Source of the DNA: Novosphingobium sp. PhB57
Lineage (GTDB): Bacteria > Pseudomonadota > Alphaproteobacteria > Sphingomonadales > Sphingomonadaceae
DNA: 64,000 nucleotides
NCBI RefSeq assembly: GCF_004342985.1
Contig: NZ_SMBO01000003.1
Coordinates: 434,001-498,000 of the forward strand
Direction: 5' to 3'
In this document: positions 55,219 through 63,423 of the stretch, piece after piece
How positions within the stretch are numbered: position 1 is the stretch's first letter
Layout of the letters: each line of letters starts with the position of its first letter
Made by a program: the position numbers and the translations under genes
The notes under the pieces: generated by a model
What the model was told of the DNA's origin: nothing
What the model saw: the letters and a program-made list of their open reading frames with translations, nothing else
Database searches by the model: none

Positions 55219-56448
55219 ATGGCCCAGAAATTGGCAGCAGGCGGGTCCGGCCCGGCAATGGACGATCGCAGACAGGCGGCCGTGAATGGAACCGTGTTCG
55301 GCGTGATCGTCGCCATCAGTTTCTGCCATCTTCTGAACGACATGATGCAGTCTCTGCTGCCCGCGATCTATCCTGCGCTGAAGGCCGATCTGGGCCTGAG
55401 TTTCGGCCAGATCGGCCTCGTGACACTGGCCTACCAGATCACCGCTTCGATCCTTCAGCCCCTGGTGGGACTCTATGCGGACAAGCGACCGACTCCGCTC
55501 GCCCTGCCCGGCGGCACGCTGTTCTCGCTGGCCGGACTGACCGTGCTGTCGGCCGCGCATAGCTATGGACTGGTGCTGGTCGGGGCATCGCTGCTGGGCA
55601 TGGGGTCTTCCGTGTTCCATCCCGAATCCTCCCGCGTGGCCCGCATGGCCGCGGGCGGACGGCACGGACTCGCGCAGTCGCTGTTCCAGGTGGGCGGCAA
55701 CGCCGGTCAGGCGCTAGGGCCATTGGCCGCTGCGCTGGTGGTGGTGCGTTGGGGACAGTCCAGCCTGGCCTTCTTCGCGCTGCTGGCACTGCTGTCCGGC
55801 GCCGTCCTGTGGAACGTGGCCGCCTGGTATCGCAGTCATGGCTTGGAACGGCTCGCGGCCGGCGGCAAGGCGACGCTTTCCGCGGGCCTCCCCAAAGGCC
55901 ACGCCGCGCGCGGCATCGCCATCCTGCTGGCGCTGATCTTCTCCAAATACGTCTACCTCGCCAGCCTGACGAGCTACTTCACGTTCTACCTGATCCACCG
56001 CTTCGGCCTCACCGTGCAGAACGCGCAGTTCCACCTCTTCGCCTTCCTGGCCGCGGTCGCGGTCGGCACGGTGATGGGCGGGCCGCTGGGCGACCGGTTC
56101 GGGCGCAAATACGTGATCTGGTTCTCGATCCTCGGCGCCCTGCCCTTCACGCTGCTCCTACCCTATGCCAGCCTGTTCTGGACAGGCCCGCTGACCGTGG
56201 TGATCGGCCTGATCCTGGCCTCCGCCTTCCCGGCCATCGTCGTGTTCGCGCAGGAACTGGTGCCGGGGAAAGTCGGCATGATCTCGGGCCTGTTCTTCGG
56301 CTTCTCGTTCGGCATGGGCGGTCTGGGCGCGGCCGTGCTCGGCTGGCTGGCCGACCGCACGAGCATCGAGACGGTCTACCACGTCTGCGCCTTCCTCCCG
56401 GCGATCGGCCTGCTGACGGCATTCCTGCCGCGCGTGAACAAAGCCTAG
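55219..56448 (+). CDS. MFS exporter, fosmidomycin-resistance (Fsr) type
   Basis: A 409-residue MFS exporter with 12 membrane segments, of the fosmidomycin-resistance branch: SFCHLLNDMMQSLLPAIYPA near the start, LALPGGTLFSLAGLTVLSAA, MGSSVFHPESSRVARMAAGG (typical Fsr motif), FQVGGNAGQALGPLAA, and RFGRKYVIWFSILGALPF. AAGGAGG lies 8 bases before ATG 55219. It is divergent from an AraC regulator that probably induces it. It is likely to export a drug or an unknown small acid; natural substrates of this branch are mostly not defined. Confidence 0.9.
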   Translation: MAQKLAAGGSGPAMDDRRQAAVNGTVFGVIVAISFCHLLNDMMQSLLPAIYPALKADLGLSFGQIGLVTLAYQITASILQPLVGLYADKRPTPLALPGGTLFSLAGLTVLSAAHSYGLVLVGASLLGMGSSVFHPESSRVARMAAGGRHGLAQSLFQVGGNAGQALGPLAAALVVVRWGQSSLAFFALLALLSGAVLWNVAAWYRSHGLERLAAGGKATLSAGLPKGHAARGIAILLALIFSKYVYLASLTSYFTFYLIHRFGLTVQNAQFHLFAFLAAVAVGTVMGGPLGDRFGRKYVIWFSILGALPFTLLLPYASLFWTGPLTVVIGLILASAFPAIVVFAQELVPGKVGMISGLFFGFSFGMGGLGAAVLGWLADRTSIETVYHVCAFLPAIGLLTAFLPRVNKA

Positions 56449-56480
56449 ACCGACCTGGGCCGGGCCCTGGAGGGTCCGGG

Positions 56481-56657
56481 CTAGCGCCGGCGGGCGGCGG
56501 CGACGAGCGCGTAAGTCGTCACGCCGCACAGTCCCAGGGCGATGGCGAACCCCGCCCCCGCGCCCCACTTCGCTCCGAGCGGCCCGGCCAGGAACCCGCC
56601 CAGCGCCAGTCCGGCAAGGGGAAGGACGATGAGGGCGAGGCAGCCGATCGCAAACAC
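56481..56657 (-). CDS. 58-residue two-helix membrane protein
   Basis: A 58-residue open frame with start GTG 56657, GGAG 7 bases upstream, and stop TAG. It consists of two hydrophobic helices (FAIGCLALIVLPLAGLALGG and AGFAIALGLCGVTTYALVAA) joined by a short GPLGAKWGAG loop and ending in Ala-Arg-Arg-Arg. The family is unknown. It is convergent with the exporter gene after 32 bases. The basic C-terminus would lie in the cytoplasm by the positive-inside rule. Confidence 0.6.
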   Translation of the reverse strand: MFAIGCLALIVLPLAGLALGGFLAGPLGAKWGAGAGFAIALGLCGVTTYALVAAARRR

Positions 56658-57176
56658 AAGTCATCTCCAGTTTCCTGCCGCAGGTCCGGGCGGTTCACAG
56701 CCCGCAGACAAGCGGCCTTCCGGCCTGGGCATCGGCCGCTGCATGCAATCCCGTCCGGCCCTTGGCAAGGCTCGGATAAGCCCGCCCGCACCATGGTCGC
56801 CCGATAGTCTGCATCGGCACTAACAATAATCCGTGACGGAAGATTAATTCGCCAAGCTCTTGTTAGACCGCGAATTTCGCGGCGCGCGATTTGGCAACGG
56901 GTTGCAACGAAACGATAGTTTCTTTTCACCGGGCATCACCCGCATTACGCTCCGGGCAAGATACGGAGCGAGGGAGCAAGTACCGGCCGGGACAACCCGG
57001 CCGAATTGCGGCGATTTTCGGCAGTATACCCAGATCATTCCGAACCGAACACTTGCGCGCGCCGCCGCGGCATCGGCTGCCTGCGCGCGGGATAAAGTCA
57101 AATCATCACCGAAAACAGAACAATATCGGTGGGAAAACAAAAAAGAAAAACACGATACCGGGAGGAGAGAACAGGC
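56658..57176. other. 519-base gene-free region with several dyads, upstream of TonB receptor
   Basis: No gene is supported here. The stretch holds dyads CCGCGAA-T-TTCGCGG (56868-56882), GAAAC-GATA-GTTTC (56909-56922), CGCTCCG-N9-CGGAGCG (56948-56970) and CGGCCGGG-ACAA-CCCGGCCG (56984-57003). An AT-rich run around 57129-57155 and the site GGAGGAG before the receptor ATG follow. It is promoter, operator and possibly structured leader. No known riboswitch class was recognised. Confidence 0.6.
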
Positions 57177-59735
57177 ATGAATGCAGGGAAGCTGACGCGC
57201 GTCATGATCATGGGCGCCGTGCTGGGCGGCACTTCGACGGCGATGCCGGCACTGGCGCAAAGCCACCCGACGATAAATCCCGGCGACATCATCGTTACGG
57301 CCCGCCGCACCGAAGAACGGCTTCAGGACGTGCCGATCTCGATGACGGTCTATGACGGCGCCACCATCGAAAAGCGCAATATCGTCGTAGCATCGGACCT
57401 GGCGACCTATACGCCCTCCCTTTCCGTCAACACGCGCTACGGCGCCGAGAAAGCCAGTTTCTCGCTGCGCGGTTTCAACCAGGATGCCTCCACGGCGCCC
57501 ACCGTGGGCGTCTATTTCGCGGACGTCGTGGGCGTTCGCGCGCAGGGCGGCACGACCTCCGGCAATACCGTGGGCGCCGGCACCTTCACCGACCTGCAGA
57601 ACGTGCAGGTGCTGAAAGGTCCGCAAGGCACGCTCTTCGGCCGCAACACCACCGGCGGTGCGATCCTGCTGGTTCCGACCAGGCCGACCGATCTGTTCGA
57701 AGGCCATATCGAAGGCACCATCGGCAACTACGACCAGCGCCGGATCCAGGCGGCACTCAACGTGCCGCTGGCGGAGACGTTCAAGGTCCGCCTCGCGGTG
57801 GACCGCAACAAGCGCGACGGCTACATGAAAAACCGCTCCGGCATCGGGCCTGACGCCTACAACAATACCGACTACGTCTACGCCCGTCTCAGCGTGGTCG
57901 CCGACCTGACGCCCAATCTCGAGAATTACACGATCTTCCATTACAGCCGGTCGGACACGAACGGTTACGCCACCCATTACGAGAACTGCGATCGCGACGC
58001 GGCCAGTCCTTTGGCAGGCGGTCCGTTCACCCGCTACTTCACCGCAACGGCCGCCTGCGCCCAGATCGACCGGCAGGCCGCGCGCGGAGACGGCAGGCTC
58101 GACGTGGAAGTGAGCAATCCCGATCCGCGCTTCCTGCTGGAGACATGGCAGGTCATCAACACGACGACCTGGCAGGCCAGCGACACGATGACGGTGAAGA
58201 ACATCGCCAGCTACGGCGAATTCCGGGAGGATTCGGCGTTCAATCTCTACAGCGACAACTTCCGCATCGCCGACACGCCGGTCACCCGCACATTCCAGTC
58301 GCTGGGCTACGTCACGGTGGGCGCGCCGTTCAACTACATCGCGCTCGACATCCAGCCCAATTATCACGCAGCGGCGGAATCGACCGCGACGGAGGAACTC
58401 CAGCTCCAGGGCCGCTCGGCCAATGGCAAGCTGAACTACGTGATCGGTGGCTACCTGGAATTCAGCCGGCCGATCGGATGGAACCAGCAGCGCACCGGCA
58501 TCTATGGGAACTGCCCGGATGCCGGGAACCTCGGCTGCTCCGGCGTGCTGCCGCTGGGCCTGCCCGCTTCCAGCCTGGGCATCGCTCTGGTCTCTGAATC
58601 GCGCACGCGCTTCGATTTCGACAACCACGGCGCCTTCGCGCAGGCCACCTACAACTTTACCGATCAGTTCGCGCTTACCGGCGGCTTCCGTTACACGTTC
58701 GACAAGACGGTGGGCGTCTCCGAAAGCAACCGCTGGAACCTGGCGACGATACCGGGACTGGGCACGATCCCTGTCGGGCGCGTCTGCAACGACGTGCTCA
58801 ATCACCCCACCGTCAACCTCCTCGCCAACGGCGGCGACACGACCGCTTGCAGCACGCGGATTTCCAACAAGTCCAACCGGCCGACCTGGCTGATCGACCT
58901 GGACTTCAAGCCGACGCCCGACATGCTGTTCTATGCCAAGTATGCGCGCGGCTATCGCCAGGGCGGCGTCAACTTCACCAACCCCGGCCTCGAAACATGG
59001 GATCCGGAGAAGGTGGATTCCTACGAACTGGGCGCCAAGCTGACCTTGCGCGGTTCCCTGCCCGGCTATTTCAACATTGCCGGTTTCTATAACGATTTCA
59101 GCGACCAGCAGGTGTTCGGCGCCCTCATCGCCAAGCAGGGCAGCGGCCTTGCTGGCGGCGCAGCGATCATCAATGCGGGCAAGTCGAAGATCCAGGGCGT
59201 CGAAGTGGACACGGGCATTACCCTGTTCCAGCGGCTGCGGCTCTCGGCGGGCTACACTTACCTCGATACCGAGATCAAGGAACTGGTGCCCCCCACGCTC
59301 AGCCCGGACAGCCCGTTCGAGCAGATCATCCCGCGCGGCCAGCCAGGCGATCCGCTCAGCTATTCGCCGAAGAACCGCCTGACGCTATCGGCGGATCTCG
59401 ACGTGCCGCTGGGCGAAAAGACGGGCTCGCTGTCCTTCGGCGGCAACTATACCTATACCTCCAGCCAGGCGGTGGACGGCAACTTCTTCACCGCAGCCAC
59501 GGCCGCGAACCCGCAGCGCGTCACGATCCCGGCCACCAACCTCTTCAACCTCAATGCCTCCTGGAGCGACGTGTTCGGCTCGGGCTTCGACATTGCCGCC
59601 TTCGCCACCAACCTCACCAACAAGCGCTTCAAGACCGCATCGGGCGGCGGCTACGAAAGCTCCGGCATCCTGGACTTCGCCTATGGCCCGCCGCGGATGT
59701 ATGGACTGCGGCTGAAGTTCAACTTCGGAAGCTGA
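57177..59735 (+). CDS. TonB-dependent receptor (non-siderophore type)
   Basis: An 852-residue outer-membrane receptor with a signal peptide (cleavage near PALAQSH, residue 28), a TonB box-like GDIIVTARR, a plug domain (RLQDVPISMTVYDG, FSLRGFNQDASTAPTVGVY, VQVLKGPQGTLFGRNTTGGA) and a barrel ending KFNFGS preceded by YGLRLKF. The plug style (VP-I-M-V, FGRNTTGG) is that of the broad sphingomonad family for carbohydrates, lignin fragments and other organics. GGAGGAGAGA lies upstream of ATG 57177. A 519-base dyad-rich leader precedes it and a long hairpin follows. The nutrient is unknown. Confidence 0.9.
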   Translation: MNAGKLTRVMIMGAVLGGTSTAMPALAQSHPTINPGDIIVTARRTEERLQDVPISMTVYDGATIEKRNIVVASDLATYTPSLSVNTRYGAEKASFSLRGFNQDASTAPTVGVYFADVVGVRAQGGTTSGNTVGAGTFTDLQNVQVLKGPQGTLFGRNTTGGAILLVPTRPTDLFEGHIEGTIGNYDQRRIQAALNVPLAETFKVRLAVDRNKRDGYMKNRSGIGPDAYNNTDYVYARLSVVADLTPNLENYTIFHYSRSDTNGYATHYENCDRDAASPLAGGPFTRYFTATAACAQIDRQAARGDGRLDVEVSNPDPRFLLETWQVINTTTWQASDTMTVKNIASYGEFREDSAFNLYSDNFRIADTPVTRTFQSLGYVTVGAPFNYIALDIQPNYHAAAESTATEELQLQGRSANGKLNYVIGGYLEFSRPIGWNQQRTGIYGNCPDAGNLGCSGVLPLGLPASSLGIALVSESRTRFDFDNHGAFAQATYNFTDQFALTGGFRYTFDKTVGVSESNRWNLATIPGLGTIPVGRVCNDVLNHPTVNLLANGGDTTACSTRISNKSNRPTWLIDLDFKPTPDMLFYAKYARGYRQGGVNFTNPGLETWDPEKVDSYELGAKLTLRGSLPGYFNIAGFYNDFSDQQVFGALIAKQGSGLAGGAAIINAGKSKIQGVEVDTGITLFQRLRLSAGYTYLDTEIKELVPPTLSPDSPFEQIIPRGQPGDPLSYSPKNRLTLSADLDVPLGEKTGSLSFGGNYTYTSSQAVDGNFFTAATAANPQRVTIPATNLFNLNASWSDVFGSGFDIAAFATNLTNKRFKTASGGGYESSGILDFAYGPPRMYGLRLKFNFGS

Positions 59736-59753
59736 CGCCCCGCACGCCCCCAT

Positions 59754-59800
59754 GCCAGTTCTCCGGCCTTTCGCCCTGCGAAGCGCCGGAGACGGCTGGC
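59754..59800 (+). terminator. terminator hairpin after TonB receptor gene
   Basis: CTCCGGC (59761-59767) with GCCGGAG (59785-59791), extended outward by GCCAG/CTGGC and inward by TTCGC/GCGAA pairs, forms a long imperfect stem 18 bases past the receptor stop. A weak T content follows. Confidence 0.65.
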
Positions 59801-59831
59801 ATCTCACCGCGAACTGGACCACAAGCGCGGC

Positions 59832-60215
59832 ATGTCCCGATCCCGGCTGAAAGTGTTCTTCGACGGCGGCTGCCGCCCCAACCCCGGCCCGATCGAGGCC
59901 GCCGCCGTCATCGGCGGCGCGGTGCATCTCTTCGAAGACCTGGGACAGGGCAGCAACGAGGATGCCGAATGGCGCGCGCTGAACCGCGCGCTGGAACTGG
60001 CGCAGTCGCTGGGGCTGCAGGATATCGAGCTGGTCGGCGATGCGCTTCCCGTTGTTCGCCAGGCCAACGAGACCCTGAAGCGCGGCGAACCCCGCAACCG
60101 CCACGAGGCGGAATTTCTGGCCCTCGTCGCCAAGGCCAGACCCGCCCGCATTCGCTGGATCAAGCGCGAGCAGAACCTGGCGGGCATAGCCCTCGCCCGC
60201 CGCCATCCACGTTGA
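59832..60215 (+). CDS. RNase H-like protein lacking the fourth acidic residue
   Basis: A 127-residue RNase H-fold protein. The first motif FFDGGCRPNPGPIEAAAVIG has catalytic Asp11. Glu46 is in SNEDAEWRALNRALELA and Asp70 in ELVGDALPVV. The fourth RNase H acid, expected in a NxxADxLA motif, reads NLAGIALA, so Gly118 replaces Asp. It may be a degenerate RNase H, a non-catalytic nucleic-acid binder or an enzyme using three acids. It is convergent with the bacteriophytochrome gene. ATG 59832 lies just past the TonB receptor terminator. Confidence 0.78.
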   Translation: MSRSRLKVFFDGGCRPNPGPIEAAAVIGGAVHLFEDLGQGSNEDAEWRALNRALELAQSLGLQDIELVGDALPVVRQANETLKRGEPRNRHEAEFLALVAKARPARIRWIKREQNLAGIALARRHPR

Positions 60216-60243
60216 TGCCCGGGCGGGCGGGAAGCGGCTGGTC

Positions 60244-62817
60244 CTATTCGATGGGCGTCAGGCCCAGCAGGTCTTCGACGGCCCGCGCCAGATTGTGCGT
60301 CGTATAGGGCTTCTGCACGACGATGCGCGAGCGATGCTCCTGCGGAACCAGCGCCTGTTCGCCGTAGCCGGTTGCGAAGAAGAAAGGCACGCCCGCATCG
60401 GTCAACCGGTCGGCCACGCCGAAGCTGGTCTGGTCGCCCAGGTTGATGTCGAGGATCGCGAGGTCCGGCATGCCGCCATCGAGCGCCCCATGCGCGCCTT
60501 CCGCGCTGGAAGCCGTATCGATCTCCGCGCCGAAACGGCCCAGGATGTCTTCGGCGTCGAGCGCGATGATCAGGCTGTCCTCGACGATCAACACCGACAT
60601 GTCCGCCAGCAGATCGTGCGGGATCGGCATCTTCGACTGGGCGGGTCCATGCGAAATTCGGCGCGGATTGGGCAGCTTGATCGTGGTGCCCTTGAAATTG
60701 CGCTGTTCGGAAAGGTGGCGTGCGGGAATGCGGAAAGTCGCCCGCACCCCGGCCGGATCGTAGACGATGTCCGCCGCGCCGCCCAGATCGTAGGGAACCG
60801 AACGCTTGATGATGGTCGTGCCGAAACCCTTGCGCGTGGGTTCCTTGACTGTCGGCCCCCCGCTTTCCGTCCAGGTCAGGATGAGGTCGTCGTTGTCGGC
60901 ACGTTCCCAGGCGATCTGGACGATCCCCTCGCCCGAGAGGCTGCCGTATTTGGTGGAGTTGGTCACCAGTTCGTGAACCACCAGCGCCATGGAGGAATAG
61001 GCCTGCGGATTCAGCAGGATCGACGGCCCCTCGTAATGGATGGAGCTTTCCTTGTGCGCGGCGAAGGCGGCCGCTTCGGCATCGATCAGCGCCTGCAGCG
61101 GTGCCGGCCCCCAGTGATCGTCGGTAATCTGGTTGTGCGCGCGGGCGAGCGAATGGATGCGTCCATCGACCACCTCGACGAATTCCTTCACGGCATCCTC
61201 GTCAGGCTGGGACTGCCGCACCAGCCCCCGGATGACGCCCAGGATATTGCGCACGCGGTGGTTCAGTTCCGCGATGAGCAGTTCCTGCCGGCCATTGGCC
61301 TGCTGCCGCTGCGCCGCGGCTTCGTCGGCCAGGCGGAGCACCACTTCGATCAGCGTGGCACGCAAGGTCTCGGCCACCCGCAGCTCGTGCTGCAGGAAAG
61401 GACGGGAGCGGCCTTCCACCTGCTCGTTCCATTCGGCGAAACTCTCGCGCGGCGTCAGGCGCGGGCCGTTCGGGCCATATTCGATCGGTTTGTGCGGATC
61501 TCCCGCCCAGCGCACGGACTGCCGCATTTCCGAACGGAACAGCACGACGTAGTCGCGCGGCGATCGCGAGATGGGAATGGCCAGCAGCCCGGCGGCGTCC
61601 CCGGCATAGCTTCCGGCCCCCTTGACCAGCGAGCCGATGTGATCGGTGGCAAAGACCTTGCCCGCGGCCGTGGCATTGAGGGCGCGGACGATGGCGCGAA
61701 AGTCCTCGCTGGGCGGCACGGACCCGGAAAAGGCGTAGTTGCCATTGATCCACACGCCCACCCCATCGGCCGGGATCGCGCTCATCAGGATGTCGGCAAG
61801 CCAGTCGGGGTCCTTCAACAGCGTTTCGTCCGACGCGACGGCGCTGAGGAGCTGGTCCGAGATATCGCGCGCGCGCCGCTCGTATTCGGCCATCTCCCGG
61901 CGCTCCCGGCTTTCCAGGCGCATGGAGAACATCTGGGCGAAAAGGTCGCTGACGGAGCGACGCTCGAACGTGGGCGAGATCGGCGAATAGTGATGGCAGG
62001 CGAACAGCCCCCAAAGCTCGCCGTCCACGACGATGGAGATCGAGAGCGAGGCCCTGACGCCCATGTTGCGAAGATATTCGATATGGATCGGCGAGACCGA
62101 CCGCAGCACCGAAAGCGACAGGTCTAGCGGTTTACCTTCGGCGTCCAGCTGGGGCACGATGGGAACCGGCACGGCATCGATATCGTGAATGACCCGCAGC
62201 AGGTTGCGCTTGTAGAGTTCCCGCGCCTGGCGGGGAATGTCGCTGGCGGGATAGTGCAGTCCCTTGAAGGATCCGATACCGGCCTTGCAGGCCTCCGCCA
62301 CCACTTCGCCGTCGCCGCCTGCCGCGAACTTGTAGACCATCACCCGGTCGTAGCCCAGCAGCGCGCGGACCTGGCGTGCGCCTTCCCGGTAGAAGGAGGC
62401 CAGGTCCGGCCGGGTGTCCAGCCGCGCCATCATCGCGCGTACCATGCCGCTGGAATCCCCGCTGGTCGGCACGCCGGGTTCGAATTCCAGGACGATCTGT
62501 CCTTGCGAGAGATGAAGCGCGAGGTCGTAGCACTGCCCGCCCTCTACCAGCCTCACGCCGAACATGCGCTCCACCGAATCCGGAGACACCAGATAGGCCA
62601 TGCGGTTGCGCAAGTCATGGATCAGCGAGGCCGGGATGAAGCCGGAAAACGGCTGGCCGACAAGACTTTCAGGGGGAACGTCCAGCAGCGCCGCAATATT
62701 GGCGGAAACGCGCGAGATCACCCAGTCCGTGCTGAGGGCGATCAGGTAGCCGACGGGTTGGACGGCGCCCAGCAGGTGGATGGGTTCACGATCGCAGTTG
62801 GTCAGATCGACCGTCAT
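60244..62817 (-). CDS. bacteriophytochrome HWE histidine kinase with C-terminal receiver
   Basis: An 857-residue red/far-red photoreceptor kinase. The PAS domain carries candidate bilin-binding Cys8 (LTNCDREPIHLLG). The GAF domain shows YPASDIPRQARELY (about 189-202) and His245 (SPIHIEYLRNMG). The PHY domain spans about 320-490. The HWE-type kinase has His520 (AELNHRVRNILGVIRG) and LTWTESGGP. The receiver (about 737-857) has Asp790 (LAILDINLGD). The usual IQPHG loop after the first PAS strand reads VQPVG, so one chromophore-region His is missing. Start ATG 62817 is preferred over an upstream in-frame start. No haem oxygenase gene for biliverdin lies in the window. Confidence 0.9.
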   Translation of the reverse strand: MTVDLTNCDREPIHLLGAVQPVGYLIALSTDWVISRVSANIAALLDVPPESLVGQPFSGFIPASLIHDLRNRMAYLVSPDSVERMFGVRLVEGGQCYDLALHLSQGQIVLEFEPGVPTSGDSSGMVRAMMARLDTRPDLASFYREGARQVRALLGYDRVMVYKFAAGGDGEVVAEACKAGIGSFKGLHYPASDIPRQARELYKRNLLRVIHDIDAVPVPIVPQLDAEGKPLDLSLSVLRSVSPIHIEYLRNMGVRASLSISIVVDGELWGLFACHHYSPISPTFERRSVSDLFAQMFSMRLESRERREMAEYERRARDISDQLLSAVASDETLLKDPDWLADILMSAIPADGVGVWINGNYAFSGSVPPSEDFRAIVRALNATAAGKVFATDHIGSLVKGAGSYAGDAAGLLAIPISRSPRDYVVLFRSEMRQSVRWAGDPHKPIEYGPNGPRLTPRESFAEWNEQVEGRSRPFLQHELRVAETLRATLIEVVLRLADEAAAQRQQANGRQELLIAELNHRVRNILGVIRGLVRQSQPDEDAVKEFVEVVDGRIHSLARAHNQITDDHWGPAPLQALIDAEAAAFAAHKESSIHYEGPSILLNPQAYSSMALVVHELVTNSTKYGSLSGEGIVQIAWERADNDDLILTWTESGGPTVKEPTRKGFGTTIIKRSVPYDLGGAADIVYDPAGVRATFRIPARHLSEQRNFKGTTIKLPNPRRISHGPAQSKMPIPHDLLADMSVLIVEDSLIIALDAEDILGRFGAEIDTASSAEGAHGALDGGMPDLAILDINLGDQTSFGVADRLTDAGVPFFFATGYGEQALVPQEHRSRIVVQKPYTTHNLARAVEDLLGLTPIE

Positions 62818-63030
62818 ACCAGTGTTCGTCACGTCGCCTCTTGATCTTCGGCTGCCCGGTCGCGGCCCGGATGCGCCTTTGATTCCGCAATCCGGGTGCA
62901 ACTCGCGAAACTCGGGCAAGTTGCTGGCTCTGCCGATTCATGCAATCGTTGCGACCGCGAAAAGTCCTGCCGCCGATTGCTGTCAGGCGCAAGCGAGAGA
63001 CGCACGGCGCCTGCGAATTCGCGCCGCCGG

Positions 63031-63306
63031 TCAGGCGAGCGGATCGGGCGATGGTGTCGCATCGGGCTCGTCCCGGTCGGCCAAGGCCGCATCGACCATG
63101 GCGCTCCAGATCGCGCGGCAGCTGGCGCTTTCCAGAGCGAGATCCCCGGCCGCTTCCATGTGATCGTCGGGCTCGCGCAGGGCCAGGAGGGCGGCGGCAA
63201 TGTCCGCTTTCAGCCGGTCCTGCTCCGCCTCCGCCAGATCCTCCCAGCGCGCAGGTGCGGACTGTTGCTGCACCACGGCGCGTGCGGCTCGCTCGATGGG
63301 GGTCAT
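63031..63306 (-). CDS. 91-residue hypothetical protein
   Basis: A 91-residue acidic, helical protein (MTPIERAARAVVQQQSAPAR, EDLAEAEQDRLKADIAAALL, ALREPDDHMEAAGDLALES). I recognise no family, though short proteins with this kind of opening occur in several sphingomonads. AAGGAGG lies 11 bases before ATG 63306. It sits between the bacteriophytochrome gene and the OmpA-like gene, all on the same strand, but the gaps (213 and 117 bases) argue against tight coupling. Confidence 0.6.
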   Translation of the reverse strand: MTPIERAARAVVQQQSAPARWEDLAEAEQDRLKADIAAALLALREPDDHMEAAGDLALESASCRAIWSAMVDAALADRDEPDATPSPDPLA

Positions 63307-63423
63307 GATAACGTGTTCCTCCTTAGGGCATGGGGCCGAAGGCGCAGGCTCGTTTCGAAAGAGACGGCAACCCTGCGCGTTCGGCCTGCACCACGCAAAC
63401 GGAGAAACCGCCCCGTCGTTGCC

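Noticed and set aside
57004-57176. Cobalamin or other riboswitch before the TonB receptor
   Set aside because: None of the conserved boxes I know could be found; only simple dyads are seen.
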